Positions 51,001 through 58,423 of a stretch of DNA of 64,000 nt are shown here, in pieces; the stretch's first letter is position 1, and every line of letters begins with the position of its first letter. The notes beneath the pieces were generated by a model. That model had not been told where the DNA came from. It did no database searches and saw only the letters and a program-made list of their open reading frames with translations. The position numbers and the translations under genes are program-made. Source of the DNA: a virus; IMG/VR virus record IMGVR_UViG_3300017963_000232, positions 1-64,000 of that record; one strand, written 5' to 3'.

Positions 51001-51804
51001 TCACGGCTCGAGACAAGCGTGGTAATCAGGATCGCAGTAGTAACCGTCGGGGCAGGTGGACTGGTAGTCGCAGCCGGTGGTGGCGCAAACCTGGCCGATG
51101 TAGGAGGAAACGCAAGTAGCGTCAGAAATCGTCTCTTCACAGAGGAGAGGGTTCGACTCGCAACTCGTAGTGGCGGACATGCTGAAACAGAGGCCCTCCG
51201 GAAGCACCGATGAGCACTCACCATTGTTGTACCCCTCGAACGTCTCACAGGGGACCGGCATACAGAACTCCGCGCAGTACTTGTCACCGGGGTCGGGATA
51301 CCCGATCACGCACGTGTTGCCGTCGTCACAGACGTCGCCTTCGCAGCAGGGTTCGTCGGGGGAGCCGCAGTAGTCGTCTGTATCCAATCCTGAATCAGTG
51401 CCAGCATCACTTCCAGTGTCAGTATCCCCCACACTGTCAGTGCCAACATCGGTGTCGGCGTCAGTATCTGCGTCACTGTCAGCATCAGAATCAGCGTCAC
51501 TGTCAGCATCAGAATCAGCGTCAGAATCAGCGTCAGCGTCAGTATCCGTGTCTGCATCTGCGTCACCCTCACCTGTGTCCTCCTCCGTACCTGTATCCGC
51601 GTCCGCATCCGTGTCGGCGTCGGCATCAGCGTCGGTGTCAGTGTCTACGTCGCTATCTCCGCCATCAGAGATAGGTTCTCCGGTGTCATCCACGTAACTC
51701 GTGTCACCTCCCCCTCCATCCGCGTCTTCGAACGTGTAGTCCCCCATCATCAGCGAACAACCGCTGACGAGGAACATGCCCAGAACCAGTACCAACGTCT
51801 TCAT
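51001..51804 (-). CDS. Surface lipoprotein with Asp/Ala stalk and Cys-rich head
   Basis: A 267-residue protein from the ATG at 51804 (GGAGG upstream). Lipobox VSGC with Cys16. Residues 25-135 are a long Asp/Ala/Thr/Ser repeat stalk. The C-terminal ~130 residues have at least 17 cysteines (SPDEPCCEGDVCDDGNTCV), a disulphide-rich head like those on Myxococcota-type lipoproteins. Probably host-derived and exposed at the infected-cell surface; could block superinfection or alter the cell. Promoter core CGGTACAAG is 50 bases upstream. Confidence 0.8.
   Translation of the reverse strand: MKTLVLVLGMFLVSGCSLMMGDYTFEDADGGGGDTSYVDDTGEPISDGGDSDVDTDTDADADADTDADADTGTEEDTGEGDADADTDTDADADSDADSDADSDADSDADSDADTDADTDVGTDSVGDTDTGSDAGTDSGLDTDDYCGSPDEPCCEGDVCDDGNTCVIGYPDPGDKYCAEFCMPVPCETFEGYNNGECSSVLPEGLCFSMSATTSCESNPLLCEETISDATCVSSYIGQVCATTGCDYQSTCPDGYYCDPDYHACLEP
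51406..51660 (-). repeat. Asp/Ala/Ser coding repeat
   Basis: Short imperfect units of 6-18 bases (GCATCAGAATCAGC on plus) encode the DADSDADSDAD stalk. It is a coding repeat and would be prone to slippage. Not a CRISPR: units abut without spacers. Confidence 0.8.
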
Positions 51805-51815
51805 GGCTGTCCTCC

Positions 51816-51823
51816 AGTTGAAA
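51816..51823 (-). promoter_or_regulatory. Leader motif TTTCAACT before the lipoprotein
   Basis: Minus TTTCAACT followed directly by GGAGG and the start at 51804. Confidence 0.5.
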
Positions 51824-51853
51824 AGTGTAGCAGACCTTTTCCGTACACACTTA

Positions 51854-51862
51854 CTTGTACCG
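51854..51862 (-). promoter_or_regulatory. Promoter core CGGTACAAG of conserved terminator-promoter unit
   Basis: Part of a ~44-base block (51851-51893) nearly identical to 60194-60237. The block begins at the terminator T-run and ends after CGGTACAAGTAA. It lies 50 bases before the lipoprotein start. Confidence 0.6.
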
Positions 51863-51888
51863 GGTTTGTAGAGGCGTTTCTGGAAGCC

Positions 51889-51911
51889 AAAAAGACGCCG
51901 GGGGAGGCGTC
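51889..51911 (-). terminator. Intrinsic terminator
   Basis: Minus: GACGCC, 6-base loop, GGCGTC, then TTTTTGG. It ends the transcript of 51923-52210. Confidence 0.82.
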
Positions 51912-51922
51912 TAGAAGGGAGA

Positions 51923-52210
51923 TCAGTCGTCAAACTCCTCGATGAATTCTACGTGAGTGTCGACGTCCAAGACGACGCTCTTGAGGTCTTTCACTCGGAA
52001 CACAGCACCCTGAACAGAGTGGGCGTGGGAACAGGCACAATTTCCAACACCGTCAGGGAGGTCGAGAGCGTCAACGGTGTCCATGTCCTGGTTGGAAGTC
52101 AGGAACTCCGACACATCACGCATGTTGTTAAACGTATCGACACTGAGGTCCTGTCCGCATATCACCAAGAACTGCTCATTCTTCTTAACTTGTTTTTTCG
52201 CTTTAGCCAT
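51923..52210 (-). CDS. Small hypothetical protein
   Basis: A 95-residue protein (Lys-rich start, CACSHAH near residue 58, acidic end EEFDD). Its start overlaps the upstream stop (TGATG). Cys/His cluster could bind metal. No family. Confidence 0.7.
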   Translation of the reverse strand: MAKAKKQVKKNEQFLVICGQDLSVDTFNNMRDVSEFLTSNQDMDTVDALDLPDGVGNCACSHAHSVQGAVFRVKDLKSVVLDVDTHVEFIEEFDD

Positions 52211-52536
52211 CAGTTGATCTCCACTTCTCCGTTGACCCAGCCCTCCTGTAAGTCTGCGTCACGTGCAAACTCGGCACGCACCGCAAAGGACTCGACCTCG
52301 TCCCAGTTCATGTTGTTGCGCGCCCAGTCTTTGATCTCACTCTCCGACTGGAACAGATCCAGGGTGTCTTCCATCGCCACTACGAACGACATATCATTAT
52401 CGGGATCCTCCGCGTAGGACTGTGCACGGATTGCAACGATAACCCACACGGGGATCTTCCAGACACTACCGTCCGGCATCGTCACCACGTACATTCGAGA
52501 GAGTGGGGCACTCAACTGCTCTTGGGTACAACTCAT
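52210..52536 (-). CDS. Small hypothetical protein
   Basis: A 108-residue protein from the ATG at 52536, overlapping the upstream stop (ATGA); an in-frame start at 52653 would lie inside the upstream gene. Contains RMYVVTMPDGSVWKIPVWVI and an acidic C-terminal half. Unknown. Confidence 0.7.
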   Translation of the reverse strand: MSCTQEQLSAPLSRMYVVTMPDGSVWKIPVWVIVAIRAQSYAEDPDNDMSFVVAMEDTLDLFQSESEIKDWARNNMNWDEVESFAVRAEFARDADLQEGWVNGEVEIN

Positions 52537-52919
52537 GACGGCTCTTTTCCTTTCTTCCACTTCCTGGTCTTGGTGTTCCAATCCGCAGGATTCCCCCCTC
52601 CGGGATACCTGCAGTTCCAACAGACCCATCCATCCGTATGGACCTTCTCGCACGCCTCACACTCCGAGAACGTAGCTGCGGGGCAGTTCCCCATGGCCTC
52701 GTCCAGCTCATCGGCGTACGCCTTGATCTCTCGAAGGCGCTTGCTCTTGGACTTGCGCTCCTCCTTAACCCCCTCGTTGTAGCCTTGCTTGTGGGCGACG
52801 GTGATCGTATGAAGTAGCTGATCCAAGAGCCAGTCTTTGAAACTATCCGAGATGACCGCTGAACGCTCAATCTCCCTCTTGAATTTGTCCAGGACGTCTG
52901 CTGTCGTTTCCTGCGGCAT
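52533..52919 (-). CDS. Hypothetical protein with C-terminal zinc ribbon
   Basis: A 128-residue protein from the ATG at 52919 (GGAGAG upstream). N-terminal helices (DKFKREIERSAVISDSFKD), then CEACEKVHTDGWVCWNC, two CxxC pairs of a zinc ribbon. The next gene overlaps (ATGA). Unknown role. Confidence 0.74.
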   Translation of the reverse strand: MPQETTADVLDKFKREIERSAVISDSFKDWLLDQLLHTITVAHKQGYNEGVKEERKSKSKRLREIKAYADELDEAMGNCPAATFSECEACEKVHTDGWVCWNCRYPGGGNPADWNTKTRKWKKGKEPS

Positions 52920-53106
52920 GTTCTCTCCTTTCACGTATTGCTTTGAAGTCCGGAGCGTAGTCCCGTAGGTACTGCTCCAGAGTAGCTGCGTACCCGCAAT
53001 TTCTACACTGCCCCGGACCTTTGACACGGAGGGCGTCTGCCAAAGGCAGCTCCGCAAAAGTGCGCATACCCTCAGAATCCCGACAACGGGGACACGTTCT
53101 ATTCAT
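52867..53106 (-). CDS. Small zinc-ribbon protein
   Basis: A 79-residue protein. CPRC and CRNC make a zinc ribbon over residues 5-37. The C-terminal part is basic and overlaps the next gene by 53 bases out of frame. Unknown role. Confidence 0.7.
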   Translation of the reverse strand: MNRTCPRCRDSEGMRTFAELPLADALRVKGPGQCRNCGYAATLEQYLRDYAPDFKAIRERREHAAGNDSRRPGQIQEGD

Positions 53107-53118
53107 GTTCGTAGCTTT

Positions 53119-53739
53119 CTAGAAAAGGGGGAAGTTCGTGTACGGGACCAGCAAGATCTTGGGAACGAGATACCAGACAACCGCCTCATCCGGTCGAGAA
53201 AAGTCCCCCGCCCAAACGTTGAAGTCTGCGGGTTCGTCGACGATTAAGGCATTCGCATCCTGCATACCTGCAGAGCGGTGCGCCTCTCGGATGTACGCCA
53301 CGTACGTCCTCCCAGTAGGTGGAGGGAAAGGGAGCTTCAAAGCATGGTGTGACGCCATCCCGAGATACTCTCCGTGTTTCCGGAGCCAGTGTATACCCGT
53401 GGACACCGTCACTAGCTGCCCGTCGTATTCGTAAGATACAGATTCAGGAAGGAGAACACGACAATCACGACGCTCCGCTTGAGACAGGTAACGAACAACA
53501 TCCGAACAGCTACTGCACAGAAACTTGTCGTTAAAGGCGACGGTGTGCGTCAAAGGGCCGTTACCACAAACCGAACAGAAAATCGGTTTAGTGGTCGTCC
53601 CCTGCGGATACGTTGTCTCTACCGTCGTCGGCAACGTCGGGTCGCTCGGAATCGTTACCAGACTGTCTCCCTCCAGAGGGATCGTCGTCTCGTGCTGATA
53701 CGGCGTCGTCCTCAGTACTTCCAGATCCCCGTTCTTCAT
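53119..53739 (-). CDS. Zinc-ribbon protein ending in the YTNFPLF tag
   Basis: A 206-residue protein, most likely from the ATG at 53739 (AAGGGAG upstream, with a second ATG at 53745). Thr-rich N-terminus, then CSVC...CSSC, a zinc ribbon. It ends VPYTNFPLF, the same tag as in the 45.5-46.2 kb proteins. The first 150 bases overlap the upstream gene out of frame. Function unknown. Confidence 0.68.
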   Translation of the reverse strand: MKNGDLEVLRTTPYQHETTIPLEGDSLVTIPSDPTLPTTVETTYPQGTTTKPIFCSVCGNGPLTHTVAFNDKFLCSSCSDVVRYLSQAERRDCRVLLPESVSYEYDGQLVTVSTGIHWLRKHGEYLGMASHHALKLPFPPPTGRTYVAYIREAHRSAGMQDANALIVDEPADFNVWAGDFSRPDEAVVWYLVPKILLVPYTNFPLF

Positions 53740-53962
53740 CGTCATCTCCCTTATAGCGCGACCCCTCGAGCGCAGCCGAGAAGTACTTCTGGATGTCCGG
53801 GTTATCGGGGTAGATGGTACCGCGCTTCGCAGCGGTTCTACGCACCGTGTGGTACCCCTTAACGGACATGAGGTCAGGCTTTTCACAGCAAACGGTACCC
53901 CGGTCGGAGGTGGTCCCGATGAAGAAGCAGTTCATGCAAACGTAATCAACTATCATTCCCAT
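53588..53962 (-). CDS. Zinc-like protein with acidic tail
   Basis: A 124-residue protein from the ATG at 53962 (AGGAGAC upstream). CMNC and CCEKPD occur in the first 30 residues. The last ~50 residues are Asp/Glu/Ser-rich and disordered; that part overlaps the next gene out of frame by 152 bases. It overlaps the upstream DUF551-like gene by 17 bases. Unknown. Confidence 0.66.
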   Translation of the reverse strand: MGMIVDYVCMNCFFIGTTSDRGTVCCEKPDLMSVKGYHTVRRTAAKRGTIYPDNPDIQKYFSAALEGSRYKGDDDEERGSGSTEDDAVSARDDDPSGGRQSGNDSERPDVADDGRDNVSAGDDH

Positions 53963-54446
53963 CAGAATTGTCTCCTAGGTCCACAATTGTGACCCTGTCA
54001 GGGGCGATGGGGATATTGACATCGAACACAATTTCCCCACCTGGTTTTACGGTAGTACTTGTTATTCCCGGGGACGGTAACGAATTGTCACTTAAGAAAT
54101 GTTCTAGTTGTCTCTGTACTGCGCCCTTGACCCTCTCCTTGGTCTCATTAGCAAAAACCTCCATGAGAGAACCCTCGATAGGATAAGGGTCTTCAAGACC
54201 TAATGGAGGATCTGGGAGAGGCATCCAGTACTCCACAGGTATCGCCCCCGTATGGTACATGTGCATATCAAGCTCAAATGTGTCAGATGCACTAACATAC
54301 GTCATCAGCAAATACCCAGGCCACACCAAACACCGCTGCCCGTCCTCAGGCCGCTGGTCAACGAATTTGATCCAGAGGTTATCCTGCTCTTCGTAGTCGT
54401 CAGCGCAGTCCCAGTCTACGTTCGACCCATCCTCTTGTTTCGTCAT
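53946..54446 (-). CDS. DUF551-like protein
   Basis: A 166-residue protein. The first ~75 residues match the DUF551 pattern: IKFVDQRPEDGQRCLVW ... PVEYWMPLPDPPLG. The C-terminal half is not recognised and includes a long acidic end. Such domains are common in phages; function unknown. It overlaps its neighbours at both ends. Confidence 0.7.
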   Translation of the reverse strand: MTKQEDGSNVDWDCADDYEEQDNLWIKFVDQRPEDGQRCLVWPGYLLMTYVSASDTFELDMHMYHTGAIPVEYWMPLPDPPLGLEDPYPIEGSLMEVFANETKERVKGAVQRQLEHFLSDNSLPSPGITSTTVKPGGEIVFDVNIPIAPDRVTIVDLGDNSDGNDS

Positions 54447-54900
54447 GAAGCAACATCTTTCCTTTGTGCTTCTTATACCACGCTTTAACTCCGTTAGGAC
54501 CCTCTAAACCCCCGTGTCCTTGTGCCCGAGAAGCACCGAACCAGTCGGCTACCATCTCTCTACGCGCGGCATCAGACATCGGTAGTACCTTCCGCCCTCC
54601 ACCGTCCGTCGGGAGTACCCACCACTGCCAATGGTGGTCGTTACGCTTCTGGTGCAACAACCACGCGAAGTCGAAAAGTGCATTCCCCGTGTCTGTTGGT
54701 TTGTAGTAACCAGTCTCGTCACGAACCTGCTTGGCCTTCTTCCCGTAAAAGAAGTCCGTATACGGGAACCATTCAGAAGGCAAAAACTTACTGGAGTCGT
54801 GTACTAGGCCTCTAAAATAGAGCCCCTCCCGGAAGCACGCCTGCGCCACGTAGAGCTTGTGACGCAGAACGTACTTCAGATAGTTAACGTGCTTACCCAT
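54400..54900 (-). CDS. DUF5662-like protein
   Basis: A 166-residue protein with RGLVHDSSKFLPSEW near residue 30 and a later HHWQWWVL. It resembles the DUF5662 family found in many phages and plasmids, whose His-Asp pattern recalls HD-type proteins. Function unknown. It overlaps the next gene by 47 bases. Confidence 0.68.
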   Translation of the reverse strand: MGKHVNYLKYVLRHKLYVAQACFREGLYFRGLVHDSSKFLPSEWFPYTDFFYGKKAKQVRDETGYYKPTDTGNALFDFAWLLHQKRNDHHWQWWVLPTDGGGRKVLPMSDAARREMVADWFGASRAQGHGGLEGPNGVKAWYKKHKGKMLLHDETRGWVERRLGLR

Positions 54901-54902
54901 GG

Positions 54903-55157
54903 CTAGTCATCCACCTCTTCGTCGTCCGTGTTCTCGAAAGTCCACACCGCAAGACCGATAGGCTCCATGTGCTCGAAAGCGCAGCGGTAGTACGCGATAC
55001 CGCTCCCATTGATACCGTTAGACCCAGGACCGAGAACCGCCCCCTGAGCACCGAAGGACTTCGGCTCAGTAACGACCATGAAGCATCCTCCGAACATAGG
55101 GTCGTGCTCGGGATCGATCTGGACGACGTCTCCTGCTTTCAGTTCAGTCTTTTGCAT
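54903..55157 (-). CDS. Small hypothetical phage protein
   Basis: An 84-residue protein (ELKAGDVVQIDPEHDPMFGG, MVVTEPKSFGAQGAVLGP). The start of it has an SH3-like barrel look. Ribosome site GGGAGGC. Found in a conserved-looking position; family not named. Confidence 0.7.
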   Translation of the reverse strand: MQKTELKAGDVVQIDPEHDPMFGGCFMVVTEPKSFGAQGAVLGPGSNGINGSGIAYYRCAFEHMEPIGLAVWTFENTDDEEVDD

Positions 55158-55175
55158 GTCTGCCTCCCTTGGTCA

Positions 55176-55610
55176 TTACTGACTGTTCTTAACCTTTATG
55201 ATGTCCGCGACGACACACTCCAGGCACATACGCCGCTGCTTCTCGTACTCGCGTTTCAGTGCGGCGAGGCTGCTCTCACACTCCATGAGACCGTCGTACG
55301 TGGATTCACAGCGGCGCATCTCCTTGTCCACCTGCTCCTGCCAGTCCACAAGGATGTCCCAGCAGACGATCTCTCGGGACTCCTCGACGTAGCGGTCGAT
55401 GTCCTCCATGCACTCGGCCCAGGCGTTCTTCCATTCCATGACTCGCTCAGTCTCGGGCTTGTTACCTTGGAATTCCCAACACTCCCGAGCGGAGGACTCG
55501 TAATAGGAGCATTCGGACCCCCACTGGTACCAGTTAAACGCCCAAAGACCGAGGAGGAAGATGTACCCCACTATCAAGATGTTGTACCGACGCTTGTAGT
55601 AATCGCTCAT
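55176..55610 (-). CDS. Membrane-anchored coiled-coil protein (spanin-like candidate)
   Basis: A 144-residue protein from the ATG at 55610. N-terminal helix (ILIVGYIFLLGLWAFNW) then a charged coiled coil with about eight cysteines (AECMEDIDRYVEESREIVC). Ends DIIKVKNSQ, like IKVKD in 58693-59349. N-in anchor plus coil fits an inner spanin, but many such proteins are not. The two may be paralogues. Confidence 0.62.
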   Translation of the reverse strand: MSDYYKRRYNILIVGYIFLLGLWAFNWYQWGSECSYYESSARECWEFQGNKPETERVMEWKNAWAECMEDIDRYVEESREIVCWDILVDWQEQVDKEMRRCESTYDGLMECESSLAALKREYEKQRRMCLECVVADIIKVKNSQ

Positions 55611-55615
55611 GCACC

Positions 55616-55771
55616 CTACCTCCTCGCAGTCGGTATCGACACCCAGAGCTCCCAACCCTGACCGAAGGCCATGCTGTACTCATCAAGCATCGCCTCCGCC
55701 ACGCTCCGGTCGTCGAACTCGTCGATCTCTTCGACGTCTCCGCCGTTATACCTTCCCATGATTTTGAACAT
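55616..55771 (-). CDS. Very small hypothetical protein
   Basis: A 51-residue frame, ATG at 55771, stop at 55616. Reads MFKIMGRYNGGDVEEIDEFD and continues FGQGWELWVSIP. It lies between tightly packed genes with GGAGTGG before the start. Short, so moderately uncertain. Confidence 0.62.
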   Translation of the reverse strand: MFKIMGRYNGGDVEEIDEFDDRSVAEAMLDEYSMAFGQGWELWVSIPTARR

Positions 55772-55773
55772 GC

Positions 55774-56052
55774 TCACCACTCCGTGTAGACTTCAATGTT
55801 GTCACCGTACTTCTCTTTCAGAGACTCGATGATGTAGCGCTTCAGCTCTCCGCAGCTCGGGTCACACTCCGAGATCTCGATCATGTAAGCGCCCTCTCCC
55901 TCGTTGTCGATGCAGTAACGCGTCGCAAAGCAGTGGAGGTCACCCCAGTTGATGGCGTCCTTCTTGAAACGCTCTTTGAACTCCTGGGCGTTGAGAAGCA
56001 ACACCTCGACGTCGTTGCGGAGCTCGACTAGTTTTTCTTTAGAGACTTTCAT
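55774..56052 (-). CDS. Small hypothetical protein
   Basis: A 92-residue protein (KEKLVELRNDVEVLLLNAQE, CDPSCGELKRYII). Its ATG overlaps the upstream stop. Unknown. Confidence 0.72.
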   Translation of the reverse strand: MKVSKEKLVELRNDVEVLLLNAQEFKERFKKDAINWGDLHCFATRYCIDNEGEGAYMIEISECDPSCGELKRYIIESLKEKYGDNIEVYTEW

Positions 56053-56357
56053 TTCCAGTAGCTCACTCTCTCCCCTTCATGCTTAGGAGGATGATCAACA
56101 TACGTCTTCCCATTCTCACGCATCGCCGAAACCTGGCTCTCCTTGAACTTCAACTCGTAGTCGATGAGCTGTCTGGCAAACTCCTCAGCCCAACGACGTA
56201 GCTCTTCGTCACAGTAAGTAACCTCCACGGCGTTCCCATCTCGGTCCACCAGGATGGTATTGATGAGAGCCTCGTTGAGGGTGGCAGCAGGAACCGCCTT
56301 CACCAAGTCGTAGAAGAACGAGGTGAGAGTCTTCAAGATGTGGATGTCCAGGGGCAT
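56049..56357 (-). CDS. Small hypothetical protein
   Basis: A 102-residue acidic helical protein (LTSFFYDLVKAVPAATLNEA, RRWAEEFARQLIDYELKF). Coupled to 55774 by ATGA. Unknown. Confidence 0.72.
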   Translation of the reverse strand: MPLDIHILKTLTSFFYDLVKAVPAATLNEALINTILVDRDGNAVEVTYCDEELRRWAEEFARQLIDYELKFKESQVSAMRENGKTYVDHPPKHEGERVSYWK

Positions 56358-56362
56358 CGTGT

Positions 56363-56605
56363 TTAAATCCCTTCCAGCGCCTTGATGACGCCATCTATCT
56401 GGTCCTTGGCTCGCTCAAGAGCCGTGATGATGACCACCGCCTGGTCTTCCGACGGGAGGTCCTCTTCGGTGAGCTCGCTGATCTCCTCAGCAATGAACGC
56501 TGCAAGACCGTCCCCGTGCTCTCCCAGAGGATCATCGTAGTAATCCTGAATCAGGCCGTCGTCGTAACCCGACGAGGCAATTGCTATGAGTGCTTCAGTC
56601 TTCAC
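56363..56605 (-). CDS. Small acidic hypothetical protein, GTG start
   Basis: About 80 residues; start most likely the GTG at 56605 (AGGAAGG upstream), in-frame TTG at 56614 is too close to that site. Acidic (EISELTEEDLPSEDQAVV). Unknown. Confidence 0.62.
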   Translation of the reverse strand: MKTEALIAIASSGYDDGLIQDYYDDPLGEHGDGLAAFIAEEISELTEEDLPSEDQAVVIITALERAKDQIDGVIKALEGI

Positions 56606-56873
56606 GTGTATCAATCCTTCCTAGCTCACCTCGAACATGAGCTTCGTGCTGCAATTTGAAGAGCCACGCAACCATGAGACTCGTCATCTCTGAAGTGTAG
56701 AACTGTCCCGACCTTATCTTTCTGGAGAGCATCCTAATCGTGTTGTACAAGTGCCGGTTAGATACGTCCTGGATAAAAACGGTGCGTCCGTCCTTCGTTA
56801 TCCATTGTCCCCGCTTAAAGGCTTTCAGATGTCGAGAGTAGGATGTCTTCTCCCGCTCTTCATCGTTCATCAT
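56595..56873 (-). CDS. Small hypothetical protein
   Basis: A 92-residue basic protein (GRTVFIQDVSNRHLYNTIRM, LMVAWLFKLQHEA). Overlaps its neighbours slightly at both ends. Unknown. Confidence 0.68.
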   Translation of the reverse strand: MMNDEEREKTSYSRHLKAFKRGQWITKDGRTVFIQDVSNRHLYNTIRMLSRKIRSGQFYTSEMTSLMVAWLFKLQHEAHVRGELGRIDTRED

Positions 56874-57066
56874 CCTCCTCCTCAGGTGGTCTCGGCAACC
56901 AGAACTCTAGCTCTTCCACGCGGTCCTGAAGCTCGTACACCAATAAGACAAGCTCCATGATGATCGAATCACGATGGGCGTTTTCCAAGTGCTGAAGATG
57001 CGGAGGGATGCGCAGATCGCCGTTTTTATACAAGTGCTTAGAAGGGTCGATTACCTTGTCAGACAT
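56860..57066 (-). CDS. Small hypothetical protein
   Basis: A 68-residue protein from the ATG at 57066 (CTGGAG upstream); an in-frame TTG at 57105 lies in a terminator and is rejected. Contains HLENAHRDSIIMELVLLVY. Unknown. Confidence 0.68.
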   Translation of the reverse strand: MSDKVIDPSKHLYKNGDLRIPPHLQHLENAHRDSIIMELVLLVYELQDRVEELEFWLPRPPEEEDDER

Positions 57067-57103
57067 TCCGTTCTCCAGCTTAAATGTGTTAACGGCTTTT
57101 ACC

Positions 57104-57133
57104 AAAAAAGAGCAGATGAAGTGTCTGCTCTTT
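57104..57133 (-). terminator. Strong intrinsic terminator
   Basis: Minus: AAAGAGCAGA, 7-base loop, TCTGCTCTTT (10 bp perfect) then a T-run and GG. Between 57209 and 57066. Confidence 0.92.
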
Positions 57134-57208
57134 AGGGAGCATCAGTCTCGGGGATTAACCGCGTCTTCCAAGTAATCCACGGAGAGACTCTCGAGATGCA
57201 AAGCGCAT

Positions 57209-57565
57209 CTACCTCGCTCCCACGGCAGTGAGGAATGTTGGGTACCAGTCGGGCCCGGCCTCGGCACCGACGCGCTTACGTCGTTGGGTCCGGAGCTGTG
57301 GAAGGTATTCCACCATGTCTTTCTTGGTGATACTCTCCTTCTTGTCCTTCTCCGTACGAACGAAGGAGATCCAGCCGTGGCGCTTGGCGTTGAGACGACC
57401 TTCCGCGATGAGACGTCCGCGCCTGCGGTTGAAGGAATCGAGGGGCGAAGCGAAGGCCGCGCCAACCTCGTACTCAACGATATCATCGCTGCCCTCCACT
57501 CTGCGGATTGCAAGGGTAACACCCCCGAAAACCGAGGTGGTGATGTGCATGAACTGGGTCTTCAT
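57209..57565 (-). CDS. MKTQFMH-family protein, long copy
   Basis: A 118-residue protein from the ATG at 57565, which overlaps the upstream lipoprotein stop (ATGA). N-terminus KTQFMHITTSVFGGVTLAIR is shared with the 63-residue protein at 57973-58164. The rest is basic (SFNRRRGRLIAEGRLNAKR). Second member of a duplicated lipoprotein cassette. Function unknown. Confidence 0.7.
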   Translation of the reverse strand: MKTQFMHITTSVFGGVTLAIRRVEGSDDIVEYEVGAAFASPLDSFNRRRGRLIAEGRLNAKRHGWISFVRTEKDKKESITKKDMVEYLPQLRTQRRKRVGAEAGPDWYPTFLTAVGAR

Positions 57566-57795
57566 AGCCACTCCTTTACTGCGTCACAGGGGACCTCTGT
57601 GAGGCCCATTCCCGATTGGTTGAAGTCTCCGGTCTTCCTGCTGGCCACGATGCCGAAGCACAGACCGGTGCGGGAATCCTTGACGTAGGTGATGGTATCT
57701 CCGAACTTCGAAGCTTCTTCTTTGCCGAACTCGCTCGGGTTGATGTCACAGCCCATGACGAATAGGACCAGAAGTAAGACTAGTGTGTACTTCAC
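57562..57795 (-). CDS. Small lipoprotein, copy B
   Basis: A 77-residue protein starting at the GTG at 57795 (GGAGG upstream). Lipobox VMGC with Cys16. The mature part (INPSEFGKEEASKFGDTITY) is nearly identical to copy A at 58161-58394. Two further cysteines. Confidence 0.78.
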   Translation of the reverse strand: MKYTLVLLLVLFVMGCDINPSEFGKEEASKFGDTITYVKDSRTGLCFGIVASRKTGDFNQSGMGLTEVPCDAVKEWL

Positions 57796-57799
57796 GGCC

Positions 57800-57976
57800 C
57801 TACCTCCCCAGGTCCTCATCCAGCGCGTTGATGTTCTCCTGGGCGTACTCGCGGATGGCAATCATGCGCTCGCGTGTTTCCTCCGGGGGCACGCTGGTGT
57901 CTCCGAACATGTTGTCGATTTCCTTCTTGACGATGGCCAAGCTGCCGTCGTCCATTCCGTTCTCGTAAACGCTCAT
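57800..57976 (-). CDS. Very small hypothetical protein between the cassette copies
   Basis: A 58-residue acidic frame, ATG at 57976 overlapping the upstream stop (ATGA), with GGAGG upstream. Reads SVYENGMDDGSLAIVKKEI. It sits between the two lipoprotein cassettes. Unknown. Confidence 0.7.
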   Translation of the reverse strand: MSVYENGMDDGSLAIVKKEIDNMFGDTSVPPEETRERMIAIREYAQENINALDEDLGR

Positions 57977-58164
57977 TTGCCCTCCTCCATCCGGGTCTTC
58001 GAGAAGACTCCAATGCTCGACTTGCAGTACCAGGCAGGCATGCCCATCTCAGCGAGCTTCTTCACCTTGTACTGCACGGCACAGTTCTCCAGCTCCGTAC
58101 GGCGCAGGGCGAGCGTGACGCCTCCGTGGGATTCGGTCATGATGTGCATGAATTGGGTCTTCAT
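57973..58164 (-). CDS. MKTQFMH-family protein, short copy
   Basis: A 63-residue protein from the ATG at 58164, overlapping the upstream lipoprotein stop (ATGA). KTQFMHIMTESHGGVTLALR matches the longer copy at 57209-57565. Unknown function. Confidence 0.72.
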   Translation of the reverse strand: MKTQFMHIMTESHGGVTLALRRTELENCAVQYKVKKLAEMGMPAWYCKSSIGVFSKTRMEEGK

Positions 58165-58394
58165 AGCCACTCCTTTACTGCTTCGCAGGGGACCTGTGTG
58201 AGGCCCATTCCTGATTGATCCCACTCTCCGGTTTTTCGACTGGCTACGATTCCGAAGCACAGACCAGTTCGCTTGTCTTTGACGTAGGTAATGGTGTCCC
58301 CGAATTTCGAGGCTTCTTCTTTGCCGAACTCGCTCGGGTTGATGTCGCAACCCAAGACGAACAAGGACAGGCACAACGTCAATGCGTACTTCAT
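58161..58394 (-). CDS. Small lipoprotein, copy A
   Basis: A 77-residue protein from the ATG at 58394. Lipobox VLGC with Cys16. The mature part matches copy B at 57562-57795 almost exactly through EFGKEEASKFGDTITYVKD. Confidence 0.8.
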   Translation of the reverse strand: MKYALTLCLSLFVLGCDINPSEFGKEEASKFGDTITYVKDKRTGLCFGIVASRKTGEWDQSGMGLTQVPCEAVKEWL

Positions 58395-58423
58395 AACTCC
58401 TCCTCTAGAATTTCGTTGGGGTT

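Noticed and set aside
51406-51660. CRISPR array or tandem non-coding repeat
   Set aside because: Units abut without spacers and encode an in-frame Asp/Ala stalk.
54400-54900. DatZ-type HD phosphohydrolase to accompany the PurA-like gene
   Set aside because: The HD-like pattern is limited and the sequence fits DUF5662 better. The other Z-base genes are not in the window.
57142-57522. Minus-strand frame overlapping the MKTQFMH gene
   Set aside because: Arg/Ser-rich shadow without a ribosome site; the frame starting at 57565 has a paralogue and a coupled start.
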